Shown here in pieces: positions 8,901 to 17,003 of a stretch of DNA of 64,000 nucleotides. This DNA comes from Roseofilum acuticapitatum BLCC-M154 (GTDB lineage: Bacteria; Cyanobacteriota; Cyanobacteriia; Cyanobacteriales; Desertifilaceae), in NCBI RefSeq assembly GCF_030068475.1, contig NZ_JAQOSP010000134.1:1-64000 (forward strand), read 5' to 3'. A program made the position numbers and the translations under genes. The notes under the pieces were generated by a model that was given only the letters and a program-made list of their open reading frames with translations, ran no database searches and was not told where the DNA came from. How positions within the stretch are numbered: position 1 is the stretch's first letter; each line of letters starts with the position of its first letter.

Positions 8901-9103
8901 GTGGTGACTAATCCTCCGCCTCTGGTGGGGGTGGTACTCGGTTCTGGGGAAGCCGGTTGGGTGGCATTTCCCTCTACATCTATGACGGTTGCGGATACGG
9001 TATGGGACGGAGTTCCATCTGCGCTAATTGCATCAATATCGATCGTGGTGGCGGTTGTGTCCACAATAGGAGAGTTGGAAGATGAGGTTGCCATAGATGT
9101 CAC
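5966..9103 (-). CDS. Class III adenylate cyclase with GAF-GAF-PAS sensory region
   Basis: The 1045-residue protein has a disordered N-terminus (1-100), two GAF domains (about 107-285 and 305-480, each with a NADRT/NADRS motif and a YNDERS segment), a PAS domain (about 488-610) and a class III cyclase domain (about 636-820). The cyclase shows VSVLFSDIRSYT and LDKYIGDALMAVFG, giving the two metal-binding aspartates, and the lysine in LDKY that favours adenine, then SIGDGVNLASRLEG. A helical C-terminal part (about 840-1045) ends in a TPR-like VDPENKAAKLH segment. It probably makes cAMP in response to ligands or cAMP/cGMP bound by the GAF domains. No transmembrane segment is seen. Confidence 0.92.
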   Translation of the reverse strand: MTSMATSSSNSPIVDTTATTIDIDAISADGTPSHTVSATVIDVEGNATQPASPEPSTTPTRGGGLVTTGGGGDFSAFLAPLKKDTFKQVVTDVEDKLKVVNQTLSMLDNLLDNQGFDAILDEMLRSITLKTGELLNADRTSIFLFDEEKNELFTIVAKDEKGNALEIRIPADKGIAGEAATTRQAINIPYDFYNDERSTTAQAFDKKNGYRTYTMMAMPLENEDTGELVAVVQLINKLKVDVDREANLDEKIDYDGFTKEDEQVFKEFAPSIRLILQSSKSFYAATQRQRAASALMNAVNSLSKSSLDLEDTLKKVMDQAKELMNADRSTLWLLDEEKGELWTKIPIGGNLTEIRIPRSAGFAGMVAQSGEPLLIPFDLYNDERSETSKKTDQKTGYRTCSMLCMPVFNADDQLIGVTQLINKKKQGEYPDYNPEHWPEAPEQWKSSFNRNDLEFMRAFNIQAGVALQNAKLFDQVKQQQKMQEDILRSLTNGVISTDKNGHIIAVNECAKEILGLDKTELEGQLLKPLIRIKEGDFTKWMDAALAPKENKDRQQFYPDQTLILSGEDGEDIEQSVNLSINSMNDALDPTKINGALVVMEDISDEKQVKSLMYRYMTPEVAESLLASGDTGLGGKRKEVSVLFSDIRSYTTLTEKLQAEEVVAMLNSYFEEMVDSVFRYGGTLDKYIGDALMAVFGSPAPLEDHAWCAMQTAVEMRYRLAEYNQKRKEQGLMEISIGIGIHSDVVVSGNIGSSKRMELTSIGDGVNLASRLEGTSKQYGTDIVISEKTFMSYSDRVYVRELDNITVKGKSKPVTIYELLGIREGTSVVGRPLTERQEAIRNHYEQGRKHYLQPAHDKLSYNEILAVLEQLEDLSDLELKKISYDETQMLSKMLAQVDREELIEILGEATLKRMLNVEDLSRKNVTDTYWQMTLPEKVNELTPRQVKKLLQAKVSQFAGAAETRQMLAEEAQEMTSAQLRKFIDLAREPFAAKAKESFKQAQEEFQKVLNVDPENKAAKLHIQRCMLYEDNPPDETWDGVWKLTEK

Positions 9104-9422
9104 CGATATATAAGATTTATGTCTTGGTTTGGTAGGAAACTCAAGGGCCTAACGGCGTTTTTTTAATGTATTGAGCTACAGCTAAGATAACGAAACCATC
9201 GGTTAGGTGGATCTTAAAGGAGGAATCGAGAAGATTCAAGAGCTAGGATAGCCTAATTTTAATAGCAATTGAATTTTGCAGCCATGGATGGGGGGGTATC
9301 CAAGGGCTATCCTTGGTGCTGGTTAAGGGTTTTATCAGTGTACCGAAAAATAAGTCTAGGGGGTTGGGTGGGGGCAACTCTGGGAAATTTAGATAGGTGT
9401 TCATGGAAGATAATGATCGGGT
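9104..9422. other. Intergenic region between recN and the cyclase gene
   Basis: This 319-bp gap must hold the cyclase promoter and leader on the minus strand and the 3' end of the recN transcript. I see no gene, no strong hairpin with a T-run and no repeat shared with the rest of the window. The short forward open frame at 9269-9520 overlaps recN and has no family resemblance. Confidence 0.6.
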
Positions 9423-11150
9423 TTAAGGGGACTGATGATAGCGTTGACGTTTTTTTGCCGCTTGCACCAATAAGGATTGGGCAAAGGATAGGGCTTCAAT
9501 CGCCGAGTTTCCTCCGGTGAGTTGAGCAAGTTCTTGGGAGCGTTGTTGCTCGTTGAGGGTTGTGACTCGAATGACGGTTCTAGGATCGTTGATGTCTGTT
9601 TCGGTAATGGTTTCTTTACGCACTTGTAAGTGGCGATCGGCGAGGGAGGCAATCAGGGGTTGATGGGTAACACAGAGAACTTGATGATGTTGGGAGAGAT
9701 GATGGAGTTTGTCGGCGATCGCCTCTGCCACTCGTCCCGATACCCCAGCATCGATTTCGTCAAAGACGAGGGTATTGACGGGGTTAATCTGGGAGAAACA
9801 GGCGGTTAGGGCTAACAAAAAGCGGCTCATTTCTCCTCCGGAAGCGGTAGTGGCTAGGGGTTGGATGGGTTCTCCGGGGTTGGTACTGATGCCGAAGGTG
9901 ATGCGATCGCCCCCTGTGGCTGTTATGGGGATAGCACTCAGAGCGACTTTGAATTGCACTTTATCCATGGCTAGGGGTTTGAGTTCCTTGACCAAACGCG
10001 CCTCTAGTTTAGCGGCTGCCTTTTGCCGTTGTAAGTGTAGCTGATTACATAATGTTTTTAATTGCTCTAGGGCTTGTTGATAGTTTTTTTCCAATTGTTC
10101 TAAGGATTCACTGCTGGCAGTGAGGTCTTGGAGTTCGGTTTGAATGCTGTGCCAGTAGGTCAAGCTCTCGGATAGGGATGGGCCATATTTACGACAGATT
10201 TGTTTGAGTTCAATGATGCGTGATTCGACCCTATCGAGCTGTTCGGGGTCAGTTTCCAGGCGATCGCCATAGGCATTGATTTGTTGTCCGGCTTCTTCGA
10301 CTTGCACGAGGGCTTCATTTACTAAGTCTAGAATCGGTTGCAGTTGGCGATCGTAGGGTAAAATATCATCGAGTAGGGTTTTGGCTTGTCCGAGCAGATC
10401 GGCAGCCGCTAGGGAGCGATCGCCCTGATAGAGAGCTTGATAAATTTGATAACTTTTCTGTTGCAGTTCTACACTGTGGGAGAGCCGTTGACTCTCTTGT
10501 TCGAGTTCGCCTAATTCATCGGCGGTTGTTAATTGGGCCTGATTTAATTCTTTGAGTTGATATTCTAAAAGGTCGATCCGTTGCAGTCGAGATTGTTCAT
10601 CTTGGCGCTGGCGCTGAAGTTGAGTCTTCAGTTTTTGACTGGTTTCATAGGCAATTGCCACTTGTTGCTGTAGGGCTAAGAGTTCATCCCCCCCATAGAG
10701 ATCTAACCATTGCCTTTGTCGTTGAGGATCTCCGAGTTGTACCGTTTGCCCTTGAGCCGTGAGACTGGCTAACCCTTCCCGCAGCGCTTCCATTTGTCCA
10801 CGGTTCACCAGAATTCCATTTAAGCGCGATCGCGATCGATATGTCTCTTCATAGATTTTGATCTCCCGACTACAAGTTAATGTTTCGTCTTCGAGTGGCT
10901 CAATGTCCTGTTCTTGCAGCCATTTCCCGATGAAGGGAGAGAGGGTAAAGGTCGCTTCAATTAACCCCTGAGAAGCTCCAGAACGGATCGCTTTCGGGTT
11001 TAACTTACCTCCTAGGGCAGCATCCAGGGCATCTAGAATGATCGATTTCCCAGCTCCAGTTTCCCCGGTGAACACCGTTAAGCCTGGGCCAAAGTCCAAT
11101 TCTAGGCGATCGATTAAAGCAAAATTCTCAATTTTCAGGGAGATTAACAT
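9423..11150 (-). CDS. recN: DNA repair protein RecN
   Basis: RecN is an SMC-like ATPase that gathers broken DNA ends for RecA-dependent double-strand break repair. It has an N-terminal Walker A (GETGAGKS, near residue 30), long coiled-coil arms through the middle (about 150-380) and a C-terminal half with the ABC signature TASGGEMSRF, Walker B VFDEIDAGVSG and the THQPLIA switch. I place the start at the methionine of MLISLKIENFALID (11150), the usual family N-terminus; an in-frame methionine seven codons further upstream is possible. The total is about 575 residues, the normal length. Confidence 0.95.
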   Translation of the reverse strand: MLISLKIENFALIDRLELDFGPGLTVFTGETGAGKSIILDALDAALGGKLNPKAIRSGASQGLIEATFTLSPFIGKWLQEQDIEPLEDETLTCSREIKIYEETYRSRSRLNGILVNRGQMEALREGLASLTAQGQTVQLGDPQRQRQWLDLYGGDELLALQQQVAIAYETSQKLKTQLQRQRQDEQSRLQRIDLLEYQLKELNQAQLTTADELGELEQESQRLSHSVELQQKSYQIYQALYQGDRSLAAADLLGQAKTLLDDILPYDRQLQPILDLVNEALVQVEEAGQQINAYGDRLETDPEQLDRVESRIIELKQICRKYGPSLSESLTYWHSIQTELQDLTASSESLEQLEKNYQQALEQLKTLCNQLHLQRQKAAAKLEARLVKELKPLAMDKVQFKVALSAIPITATGGDRITFGISTNPGEPIQPLATTASGGEMSRFLLALTACFSQINPVNTLVFDEIDAGVSGRVAEAIADKLHHLSQHHQVLCVTHQPLIASLADRHLQVRKETITETDINDPRTVIRVTTLNEQQRSQELAQLTGGNSAIEALSFAQSLLVQAAKKRQRYHQSP

Positions 11151-11271
11151 AGACGGCATACTTACCAGCAAAGCACTTGATCCGGGAAACCGAATGAAAT
11201 TGATCGAGCTTGTGGGAGGGCAAATTGTTACAATTACTTTACAAAGCGATCGATCTGTCCCACCTCAAGCC

Positions 11272-13341
11272 ATGAATGTCAATATGTCATCTTCATCTTC
11301 CCATCAACAGGGGTTGTCAACTGTTGAGGACTCTGGAAGTCCCCATGATTCTTCTTCTGCACATTTTAGTCCTATGTCAGAACCGACGCTCATACCCAAT
11401 GATTCAGCCGTAGAACCCCCGGAAATCCATTACGATCCCCTGGAGTTAGTCGCCTTTTACCGTTCCCGTATCTGGGAAGTTTGGGGACGAATCATCGCCC
11501 TAGTCTGGTCTTTTTTGGGCTTAGTGGTAGGGTTATGGTGGGATAAACGAACCGGAAGTTCGGAAAACCAGCAACGACGCAGGGCGGTTCAGTTGCGGGA
11601 GACCTTAACCCGATTAGGGCCAGCTTATATTAAGGTCGGGCAAGCTTTATCCACCCGGCCGGATTTGCTGCCCCCTGTGTTTTTAGAGGAGTTAACCCGG
11701 CTTCAAGACCAACTGCCCCCGTTTCCCAATGAGGTGGCGTACCAGTTTATTGAGGAAGAGTTAGGCGATCGCCCCGAATTTATCTATGCTGAAATTAGTC
11801 CTAAACCGGTAGCGGCTGCTTCTTTGGGTCAGGTTTACAAAGGTAAGCTCAAGACTGGGGAAATCGTCGCCATTAAGGTTCAACGACCCGATTTACGGGA
11901 ACGAATTTCCCTCGATCTGTATATTCTTCGTAGTTTAGCCGGTTGGATACAGAAAAGTTGGCGCTTACGCAGCGATCTCGTCGCTATTGCTGATGAATTT
12001 GGCGCTCGCATTTATGAAGAAATGGACTATACCCATGAAGGCAGAAATGCGGAGCGCTTTGAGCAATTGTATGGCTATCTGCCGGATATTTATGTGCCCC
12101 GAATTTATTGGCAATATACCAACCGTCGGGTATTAACCATGGAATGGATTACGGGCACAAAATTAACAGATTTAGAGAAAATTCGCCAGCAAGGTTTAGA
12201 TGCGTCCTATTTAATTGAAGTGGGGGTTGAATGTTCCCTACGGCAATTGCTCGAACATGGCTTTTTCCATGCCGATCCCCATCCGGGTAACTTACTGGCT
12301 TCTGGGGATGGCAAATTGGTCTATCTGGATTTTGGCATGATGAGCGAAGTTAAGCCTTATCAACGCTATGGGTTGATTGAGGCGATCGTTCATTTAGTCA
12401 ATCGAGATTTTTCTGCCTTGGCCCATGATTATGTCAAATTAGAATTTCTCACGCCAGATACGGATTTAACCCCGATTATTCCCGCTTTATCTCAGGTTTT
12501 TAATGATGCTCTGGGCGCATCTGTGGCGGAGTTAAACTTTAAGAATATTACCGATCAACTTTCTCAGGTGATGTATGATTACCCCTTTCGAGTTCCCGCC
12601 TATTATGCCTTGATTATCCGCTCTCTGGTGACTTTAGAAGGGATTGCCATTAATGTAAATCCCAATTTTAAGGTGTTGAGTAAGGCCTATCCTTATGTGG
12701 CTAAACGGTTATTAACGGATCAGTCCCCAGAATTGCGAACCTCTTTAAGGGAGTTATTATTCAAAGATGGTAGTTTTCGCTGGAATCGGCTGGAAAACTT
12801 GCTCAAAAATGCCCGCAATAGCCAAGATTACGATCTAGATGTGGTGTTGAATCAGACCATTGATTTTCTGTTTTCCGATCGAGGGAGTTTTATTCGCGAT
12901 CGCATCGTTGAAGAAATTGTTAAAAGTGTGGATGCTCTGGGACGAAATACTTTAGAAAATGTCACCTATCGCTTCCGGAAAACAGTGGGGATGAATGGAC
13001 AAAATCCAGTTCAACCGGTTTCTGTAACCGATCCAGAAGATCGGAAGAATCTTGAACATATTCAGCGAATTTTACAAATTGTGCAGGAAACTCAAGGGTT
13101 TGATCCGATGAAGATTGTGCCGTTATTGCCCAAAGTGCTGTTTAAACCTGAAACTCAGCAAATGGGACAACAAATTGCGAGTGGATTGGCTCAACGGGTT
13201 TTGGCGCGGTTTATTCGGGAAGTTTTGCTGAGTGAAGAGATAGAAAAGGGGACTTCTGAAAAAAAGTGGGCATCGGTTCCTAAGTCAGATTCTCCTCCTT
13301 TGGCTTTACCTGCTGCGGTGATACAGCGCTTTGCGCGGTAA
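11272..13341 (+). CDS. ABC1/UbiB-family atypical kinase-like protein
   Basis: The about 689-residue protein carries the UbiB signature: KVGQ in the GPAYIKVGQALSTRPDLLPP segment, an Ala-rich loop (PVAAASLGQVYKG), the VAIKVQRP lysine, HADPHPGN and DFG. In cyanobacteria such proteins associate with prenyl-lipid or quinone metabolism and thylakoid or plastoglobule-like membranes; the substrate is unknown. A hydrophobic segment lies near the N-terminus (ALVWSFLGLVVGLWW). Open frame extends back into recN, but the start at 11272 follows an AT-rich stretch typical of a promoter; 11194 and 11374 are alternatives. The last codons (IQRFAR, stop) fall inside a dispersed repeat beginning at 13321. Confidence 0.88.
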   Translation: MNVNMSSSSSHQQGLSTVEDSGSPHDSSSAHFSPMSEPTLIPNDSAVEPPEIHYDPLELVAFYRSRIWEVWGRIIALVWSFLGLVVGLWWDKRTGSSENQQRRRAVQLRETLTRLGPAYIKVGQALSTRPDLLPPVFLEELTRLQDQLPPFPNEVAYQFIEEELGDRPEFIYAEISPKPVAAASLGQVYKGKLKTGEIVAIKVQRPDLRERISLDLYILRSLAGWIQKSWRLRSDLVAIADEFGARIYEEMDYTHEGRNAERFEQLYGYLPDIYVPRIYWQYTNRRVLTMEWITGTKLTDLEKIRQQGLDASYLIEVGVECSLRQLLEHGFFHADPHPGNLLASGDGKLVYLDFGMMSEVKPYQRYGLIEAIVHLVNRDFSALAHDYVKLEFLTPDTDLTPIIPALSQVFNDALGASVAELNFKNITDQLSQVMYDYPFRVPAYYALIIRSLVTLEGIAINVNPNFKVLSKAYPYVAKRLLTDQSPELRTSLRELLFKDGSFRWNRLENLLKNARNSQDYDLDVVLNQTIDFLFSDRGSFIRDRIVEEIVKSVDALGRNTLENVTYRFRKTVGMNGQNPVQPVSVTDPEDRKNLEHIQRILQIVQETQGFDPMKIVPLLPKVLFKPETQQMGQQIASGLAQRVLARFIREVLLSEEIEKGTSEKKWASVPKSDSPPLALPAAVIQRFAR

Positions 13342-13486
13342 TGAGGTGCAGTAGTAAAAGATCCCCCCTAACCCCCCTTAATAAGAGGGGGGAATAAGAA
13401 AGTCCCCCTTTTTTAAGGGGGATTTTCCGCAAGCGGACATGAAAGGGGGATCAAAGTCTACCGCATAGCAGCGAAAACTGCTGTAT
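13321..13486. mobile_element. Miniature element bounded by ATACAGC/GCTGTAT, copy 2
   Basis: The left end ATACAGCGCTTTGCGCGGTA matches the copy at 2052 in its first 16 bases. The right end CATAGCAG-CGAAAA-CTGCTGTAT matches 2190-2212 apart from two loop positions. Left-end ATACAGC...GCGGTA and right-end TACCGC...GCTGTAT are inverted repeats. The left end lies inside the coding sequence of the UbiB-like gene and supplies its stop codon (13339-13341). The interior holds a second repeat (13360-13452). MITE-like nature is inferred. Confidence 0.6.
13360..13452. repeat. GATCCCCC-ended nested inverted repeat
   Basis: Terminal GATCCCCC (13360-13367) pairs with GGGGGATC (13445-13452). Inside are CCCCCCTTA/TAAGAGGGGGG (about 13372-13392) and CCCCCTT/AAGGGGG stems (about 13404-13421). 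A palindromic 21-mer, identical to bases 5-25, sits at 13424-13444 directly before the right terminal arm, as if inserted into it. No coding capacity. Confidence 0.7.
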
Positions 13487-13618
13487 AGTCCTTTGCCCTA
13501 GGCAAAATGCAAGAATCTGAAGCAGTGGAAAGTGGTTTTTCCTTTTGTGAATTGTTCTAGAGTTAGGTTGGGTCTAGCGACGACCCAACCTAAATAGTAT
13601 TGGAGCAAGAACTAGGAG

Positions 13619-14554
13619 CTAATTGGCTAGAACAGCATCTTCCTGTTGTTTGCGCTCAATATCTTGATCGGAGGGGAATTTAACATCCCAAACTAAACCG
13701 AGACGTTGCAAGATAGAAATCACCCACCAGGAAAAGTCTACTTGCCACCAATTCATGCTAAACCGAGCTGAGTAAGGAAAAGCGTGATGGTTGTTGTGCC
13801 AACCTTCTCCTAGGGTAATAATGGCAATTAGGGGATTATTGCGGCTGAAATCTCCGGTTTTGAAGGGTTGAGTTCCCCACAAATGGCAAATGGAGTTGAC
13901 GGTGAGGGTTCCTTGGAAACTGAGCATAATTCGTAATGCTCCGCCCCAGATTAGGCCTCGCAATGCTCCTTCCCAAGTGCCACAAATGGCTCCACCGATG
14001 GCAGCCGGAAGGACTAAACCCAGGACTATCCAGACTAGACAGAAACGATCGACCCATTGCACGACGCGATCGCTTTTTAAATCATTGATATAGGGTAAGG
14101 GTTCCACCCAAGTAGCACCCACCATCCAACCAAAATGGCCGTGCCAAAATCCTTGTATTTTCCCCCAGAAGCTTTCTCCATGTAGATGGGGGGAATGAAC
14201 GTCTCCGGGTTGATCGCTGTAGAGGTGATGCTGACGATGATGGCTTACCCAACTGGCGATCGTTCCTTGAGTCGATATGCAAGCACAAATACCGATTAGG
14301 GCTTTCATAATTGGCCCGGTTTTAAAGGCTTTATGGGAGAATAGGCGATGATATCCTACACTCACCCCTAGAATGGTGAGAATGTAAAAACCGACGAGTA
14401 AGGCGATGTCAAGGGGAGCAACCGATTTTTCCCACCAGATTACTGCGGCGATCGCCACTAGGAACCCAATTCTAGGAAGGGTTAGGGTGATCGTGTTAAT
14501 CACTCTGCGGCGATTAAGATCGGCTACGGCTTCAGAACTACTGTAGTTGGTCAT
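13619..14554 (-). CDS. desC: Acyl-lipid/acyl-CoA delta-9-type fatty acid desaturase
   Basis: A membrane di-iron desaturase that introduces the first double bond into acyl chains, a key to membrane fluidity in the cold. It shows the three histidine boxes of the family: HRLFSH, HHRQHH (in SWVSHHRQHHLYSD) and HNNHH (in EGWHNNHHAFPYSARF), with hydrophobic segments near 20-35, 45-62 and 175-215. I chose the ATG at 14554, which has AAAAGG at a good distance; a GTG ten codons upstream (14584) is the alternative. The resulting length is about 311 residues. The delta-9 assignment rests on box sequences and length, not on substrate evidence. Confidence 0.88.
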   Translation of the reverse strand: MTNYSSSEAVADLNRRRVINTITLTLPRIGFLVAIAAVIWWEKSVAPLDIALLVGFYILTILGVSVGYHRLFSHKAFKTGPIMKALIGICACISTQGTIASWVSHHRQHHLYSDQPGDVHSPHLHGESFWGKIQGFWHGHFGWMVGATWVEPLPYINDLKSDRVVQWVDRFCLVWIVLGLVLPAAIGGAICGTWEGALRGLIWGGALRIMLSFQGTLTVNSICHLWGTQPFKTGDFSRNNPLIAIITLGEGWHNNHHAFPYSARFSMNWWQVDFSWWVISILQRLGLVWDVKFPSDQDIERKQQEDAVLAN

Positions 14555-14584
14555 CCAGGAACCTTTTATCAAATCATTAAGCAC

Positions 14585-14954
14585 TTTTACGGATTGTATC
14601 AGCTTTTCGACCGTTCCAGGGTAATCTTAGGTTCTCTTAAGATTTTGTTAATGTCTCAAAGCCTTACTGAGTCAGCCATTTTTGATTTTAAAAAAGCTTG
14701 TCGCTCCTGAGAACCCTCGTCTCATACTTCTACCTAAGCGGCTCTCGAAGGGACGGTTCTCTCTGCCCGACTCCCCCAGGATTGAGAGGCTTAAATTCTG
14801 CTATAATCCTTTTAAAGGTATATAACAAAAAAAAGATATTTATAGGAATCTCGCAGTTTAGGTTGATTCCCTATAGGGTAATTCGTCCTTAAAATAGAAT
14901 CAGCAGTAATATGAAATAGGCTGATTTAATCGAACCTGAGTAGGAGGAAAATCT
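14585..14954. other. Intergenic region between desC and the DUF3181 gene
   Basis: This 370-bp region holds divergent promoters. An inverted repeat GAGAACC (14709-14715)/GGTTCTC (14755-14761) encloses a 39-nt loop. AT-rich sequence (about 14800-14930) with CTATAATCC near 14800 may be a -10 region for the downstream gene. A Shine-Dalgarno AGGAGG lies at about 14942, before the ATG at 14955. I see no gene. Confidence 0.5.
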
Positions 14955-15263
14955 ATGAGCAGTAGCTATCCCACGGAAGTAATCGAGAAATTAGCGGCAG
15001 AAATCGGCGAAAATGTCTATATGGATATTGCCAAATGGCATCTTTATCTCAATGATGCCCATCTTCATACCCCTTTAGCCGAGCATCTCTATCCTTTATT
15101 AGAGGATCATCGTTTAGAAGAAAACCAAGTGTTAGAAATTCTGCAAGCAATCACCGTAAAACTAGGGGGAGGACGCAGACAAATACCGCTTTTAGATTTA
15201 ATGCCCATGCAAGCACAGTTAAATTTAATGGATTTGCTTGAAGAATTTCAACATAATCTTTAA
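14955..15263 (+). CDS. DUF3181 family protein (cyanobacterial conserved hypothetical)
   Basis: A small acidic soluble protein of 102 residues, mostly helical, with the family features EKLAAEIGENVYMDIAKWHLYL (10-31), LYPLLEDHRL and the RQIPLLDLMP segment (76-85). It matches the DUF3181 group found throughout cyanobacteria; its function is unknown. It has a strong Shine-Dalgarno and is transcribed alone. The next gene is convergent, with 69 bp between the stops. Confidence 0.8.
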   Translation: MSSSYPTEVIEKLAAEIGENVYMDIAKWHLYLNDAHLHTPLAEHLYPLLEDHRLEENQVLEILQAITVKLGGGRRQIPLLDLMPMQAQLNLMDLLEEFQHNL

Positions 15264-15332
15264 GAGCGTTATGCACTGGCAATAGGTCATAGGATTAGGT
15301 AATAACGATTTCCTTTTGCCTCAAGTCCCCGA

Positions 15333-16799
15333 TCAAACACCAAATAAGTTTTTGAGTCTTTTTCTTACCCAAACCACCGGATTTTTATCATCTTCAGAGG
15401 CATCAACTAAGCCCATTTCCCGCAACTGCTTTTGTCGTTCAGAAAGTTCTTCTTGGTGTTTCGCAAACTCTTGAACGATGACTTCAGAGAGTTCTGGGTG
15501 TTCGCGCAAAAGTTGTTCAAATCCCTTATGATTAATGGCAAATAAAATGGTCTCTTCGACGGCACGAACTGAGGCTGTACGTGGAATTCCCAGCATTAAG
15601 GACAGTTCACCAAAAAAATTACCGGGGTCTAAATTGGTTAAATGTTTATTAATTTTTTCGACATAAACCTCAACTTTACCTGATAGAACAATATAAAATC
15701 CATCACCTGGATCGCCTTCTCGAAAGAGGACTTCAGAGGCTCTTAAACGTCGCCGACATCCGACTTCAATCAGTTGCCTTAATTCCAGTTCGGTGAAGTT
15801 TTCAAAATAGGTAACTTGGGGCAGTAGATCTCGAAGGGCTAAAGGTTGCGGTGGCTGAATGGCTGTTTTTTGGGTGACTTCTAAGATTTCCTGAAGTTCT
15901 GATTTTCTGCGTCCTAAAGGATAGAGAACTTCTGGATTTCTGAGCCAGAGATCTTGTTGAGGAAAGGGGATGGTAATCTGATATTGTCTGAGGTGATATT
16001 CAATTAAAAAATTGAGGGAACTGGTAATATGGGGTTCTAAATCTACACGGGAAACCCAAACCCAGAGTTCAAAATCTAAGGAACTGGCTCCAAAGCCGAT
16101 AAAAATGACTTTGGGTGGAGGATCAGAACTGACTGAAGGTTCCAGATAAGCGGCTTTAAGGAGGGCTTCAGTGACTAGAACTGGATCGCTACCATATTCT
16201 ACTCCTACGGGAATTTGAATCCGGTTTGTGGGGGATTCAAAATTCCAATTGAGAATAATATTTTCGACTAAATGGCTATTGGGAACAATGACGGAACCTC
16301 CGCGCCGAGTCCGAATTAAGGTAGAGCGCAGGGAAATTTCTTTAACATAGCCATCCATGCCGTCAAATTGGACAAAATCTCCAATGCGGAGTTTGCGTTC
16401 TACGAGTAAAGTAAGTCCACTGGTGAAGTTTTTGGTGATGCTTTGTAAGCCTAAACCAATACCAACGCCTAAACCGCCTGCTAGTACGGTTAGAGAGGCA
16501 ATATCAAAGCCATTGGTTTGTAGAATAATTAAAAAGCCAATGGTGGAAAAGCTGTAACTGACAATGGTGGCGATCGCCTGGCGGTTGCCTTCATCAATTT
16601 TGAGCTTGCGGAGCAGACGATATTTGAGGAAATTTTTTAGGAGTCTGGCACAGACGAGAACAATGGCTAAGGAAACGAGAATATTGATAATGGCAAGAAT
16701 GGTGATCTGTTCATTGCCAATGGTGAGAATAGAGGAGGTAGAAATATGGTTAATTAGGTTAACTATCGTTTCCCAAAGTCTTGCGATCGTGCTACTCAT
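15333..16799 (-). CDS. MscS-type channel with C-terminal cyclic-nucleotide-binding domain
   Basis: The 488-residue protein has three N-terminal transmembrane segments (about 25-50, 70-92 and 95-115). The third leads into a Gly/Ala-rich pore helix (LAGGLGVGIGLGLQSITKNF, about 110-132). An MscS beta domain (130-180) and an alpha/beta domain follow. A cyclic-nucleotide-binding domain occupies about 345-460, with FFGELSLMLGIPRTASVRA, the phosphate-binding cassette pattern GEL...RTAxVR. This is the architecture of bacterial cyclic-nucleotide-gated channels (bCNG), which derive from MscS but often respond to ligand rather than tension. A cAMP-producing cyclase lies 6 kb away, which makes a shared signal plausible. 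Confidence 0.9.
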   Translation of the reverse strand: MSSTIARLWETIVNLINHISTSSILTIGNEQITILAIINILVSLAIVLVCARLLKNFLKYRLLRKLKIDEGNRQAIATIVSYSFSTIGFLIILQTNGFDIASLTVLAGGLGVGIGLGLQSITKNFTSGLTLLVERKLRIGDFVQFDGMDGYVKEISLRSTLIRTRRGGSVIVPNSHLVENIILNWNFESPTNRIQIPVGVEYGSDPVLVTEALLKAAYLEPSVSSDPPPKVIFIGFGASSLDFELWVWVSRVDLEPHITSSLNFLIEYHLRQYQITIPFPQQDLWLRNPEVLYPLGRRKSELQEILEVTQKTAIQPPQPLALRDLLPQVTYFENFTELELRQLIEVGCRRRLRASEVLFREGDPGDGFYIVLSGKVEVYVEKINKHLTNLDPGNFFGELSLMLGIPRTASVRAVEETILFAINHKGFEQLLREHPELSEVIVQEFAKHQEELSERQKQLREMGLVDASEDDKNPVVWVRKRLKNLFGV

Positions 16800-17003
16800 G
16801 TCAGCCTAGTAAGAAGTCTATATTACCGATACTCATAAACCTGATGGGTTTTCAGGAGATATATTGAGATTTGGTTATGTTTTATCATATTTCTGCGATC
16901 GCCGCGCTTATGTATGGGTTGAGAACATTGAATGGTCTAATTTGTGCTACCATTGCCCGGATATCATTGGACAAGGCTATATTCTGGTACTCCCCCATAA
17001 CCC

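Noticed and set aside
9269-9520. 83-codon forward frame
   Set aside because: It overlaps the recN 3' end on the other strand and shows no protein-like features.
14698-14892. 64-codon forward frame before the DUF3181 gene
   Set aside because: It lies in the divergent promoter region, with AT-rich content and no family.
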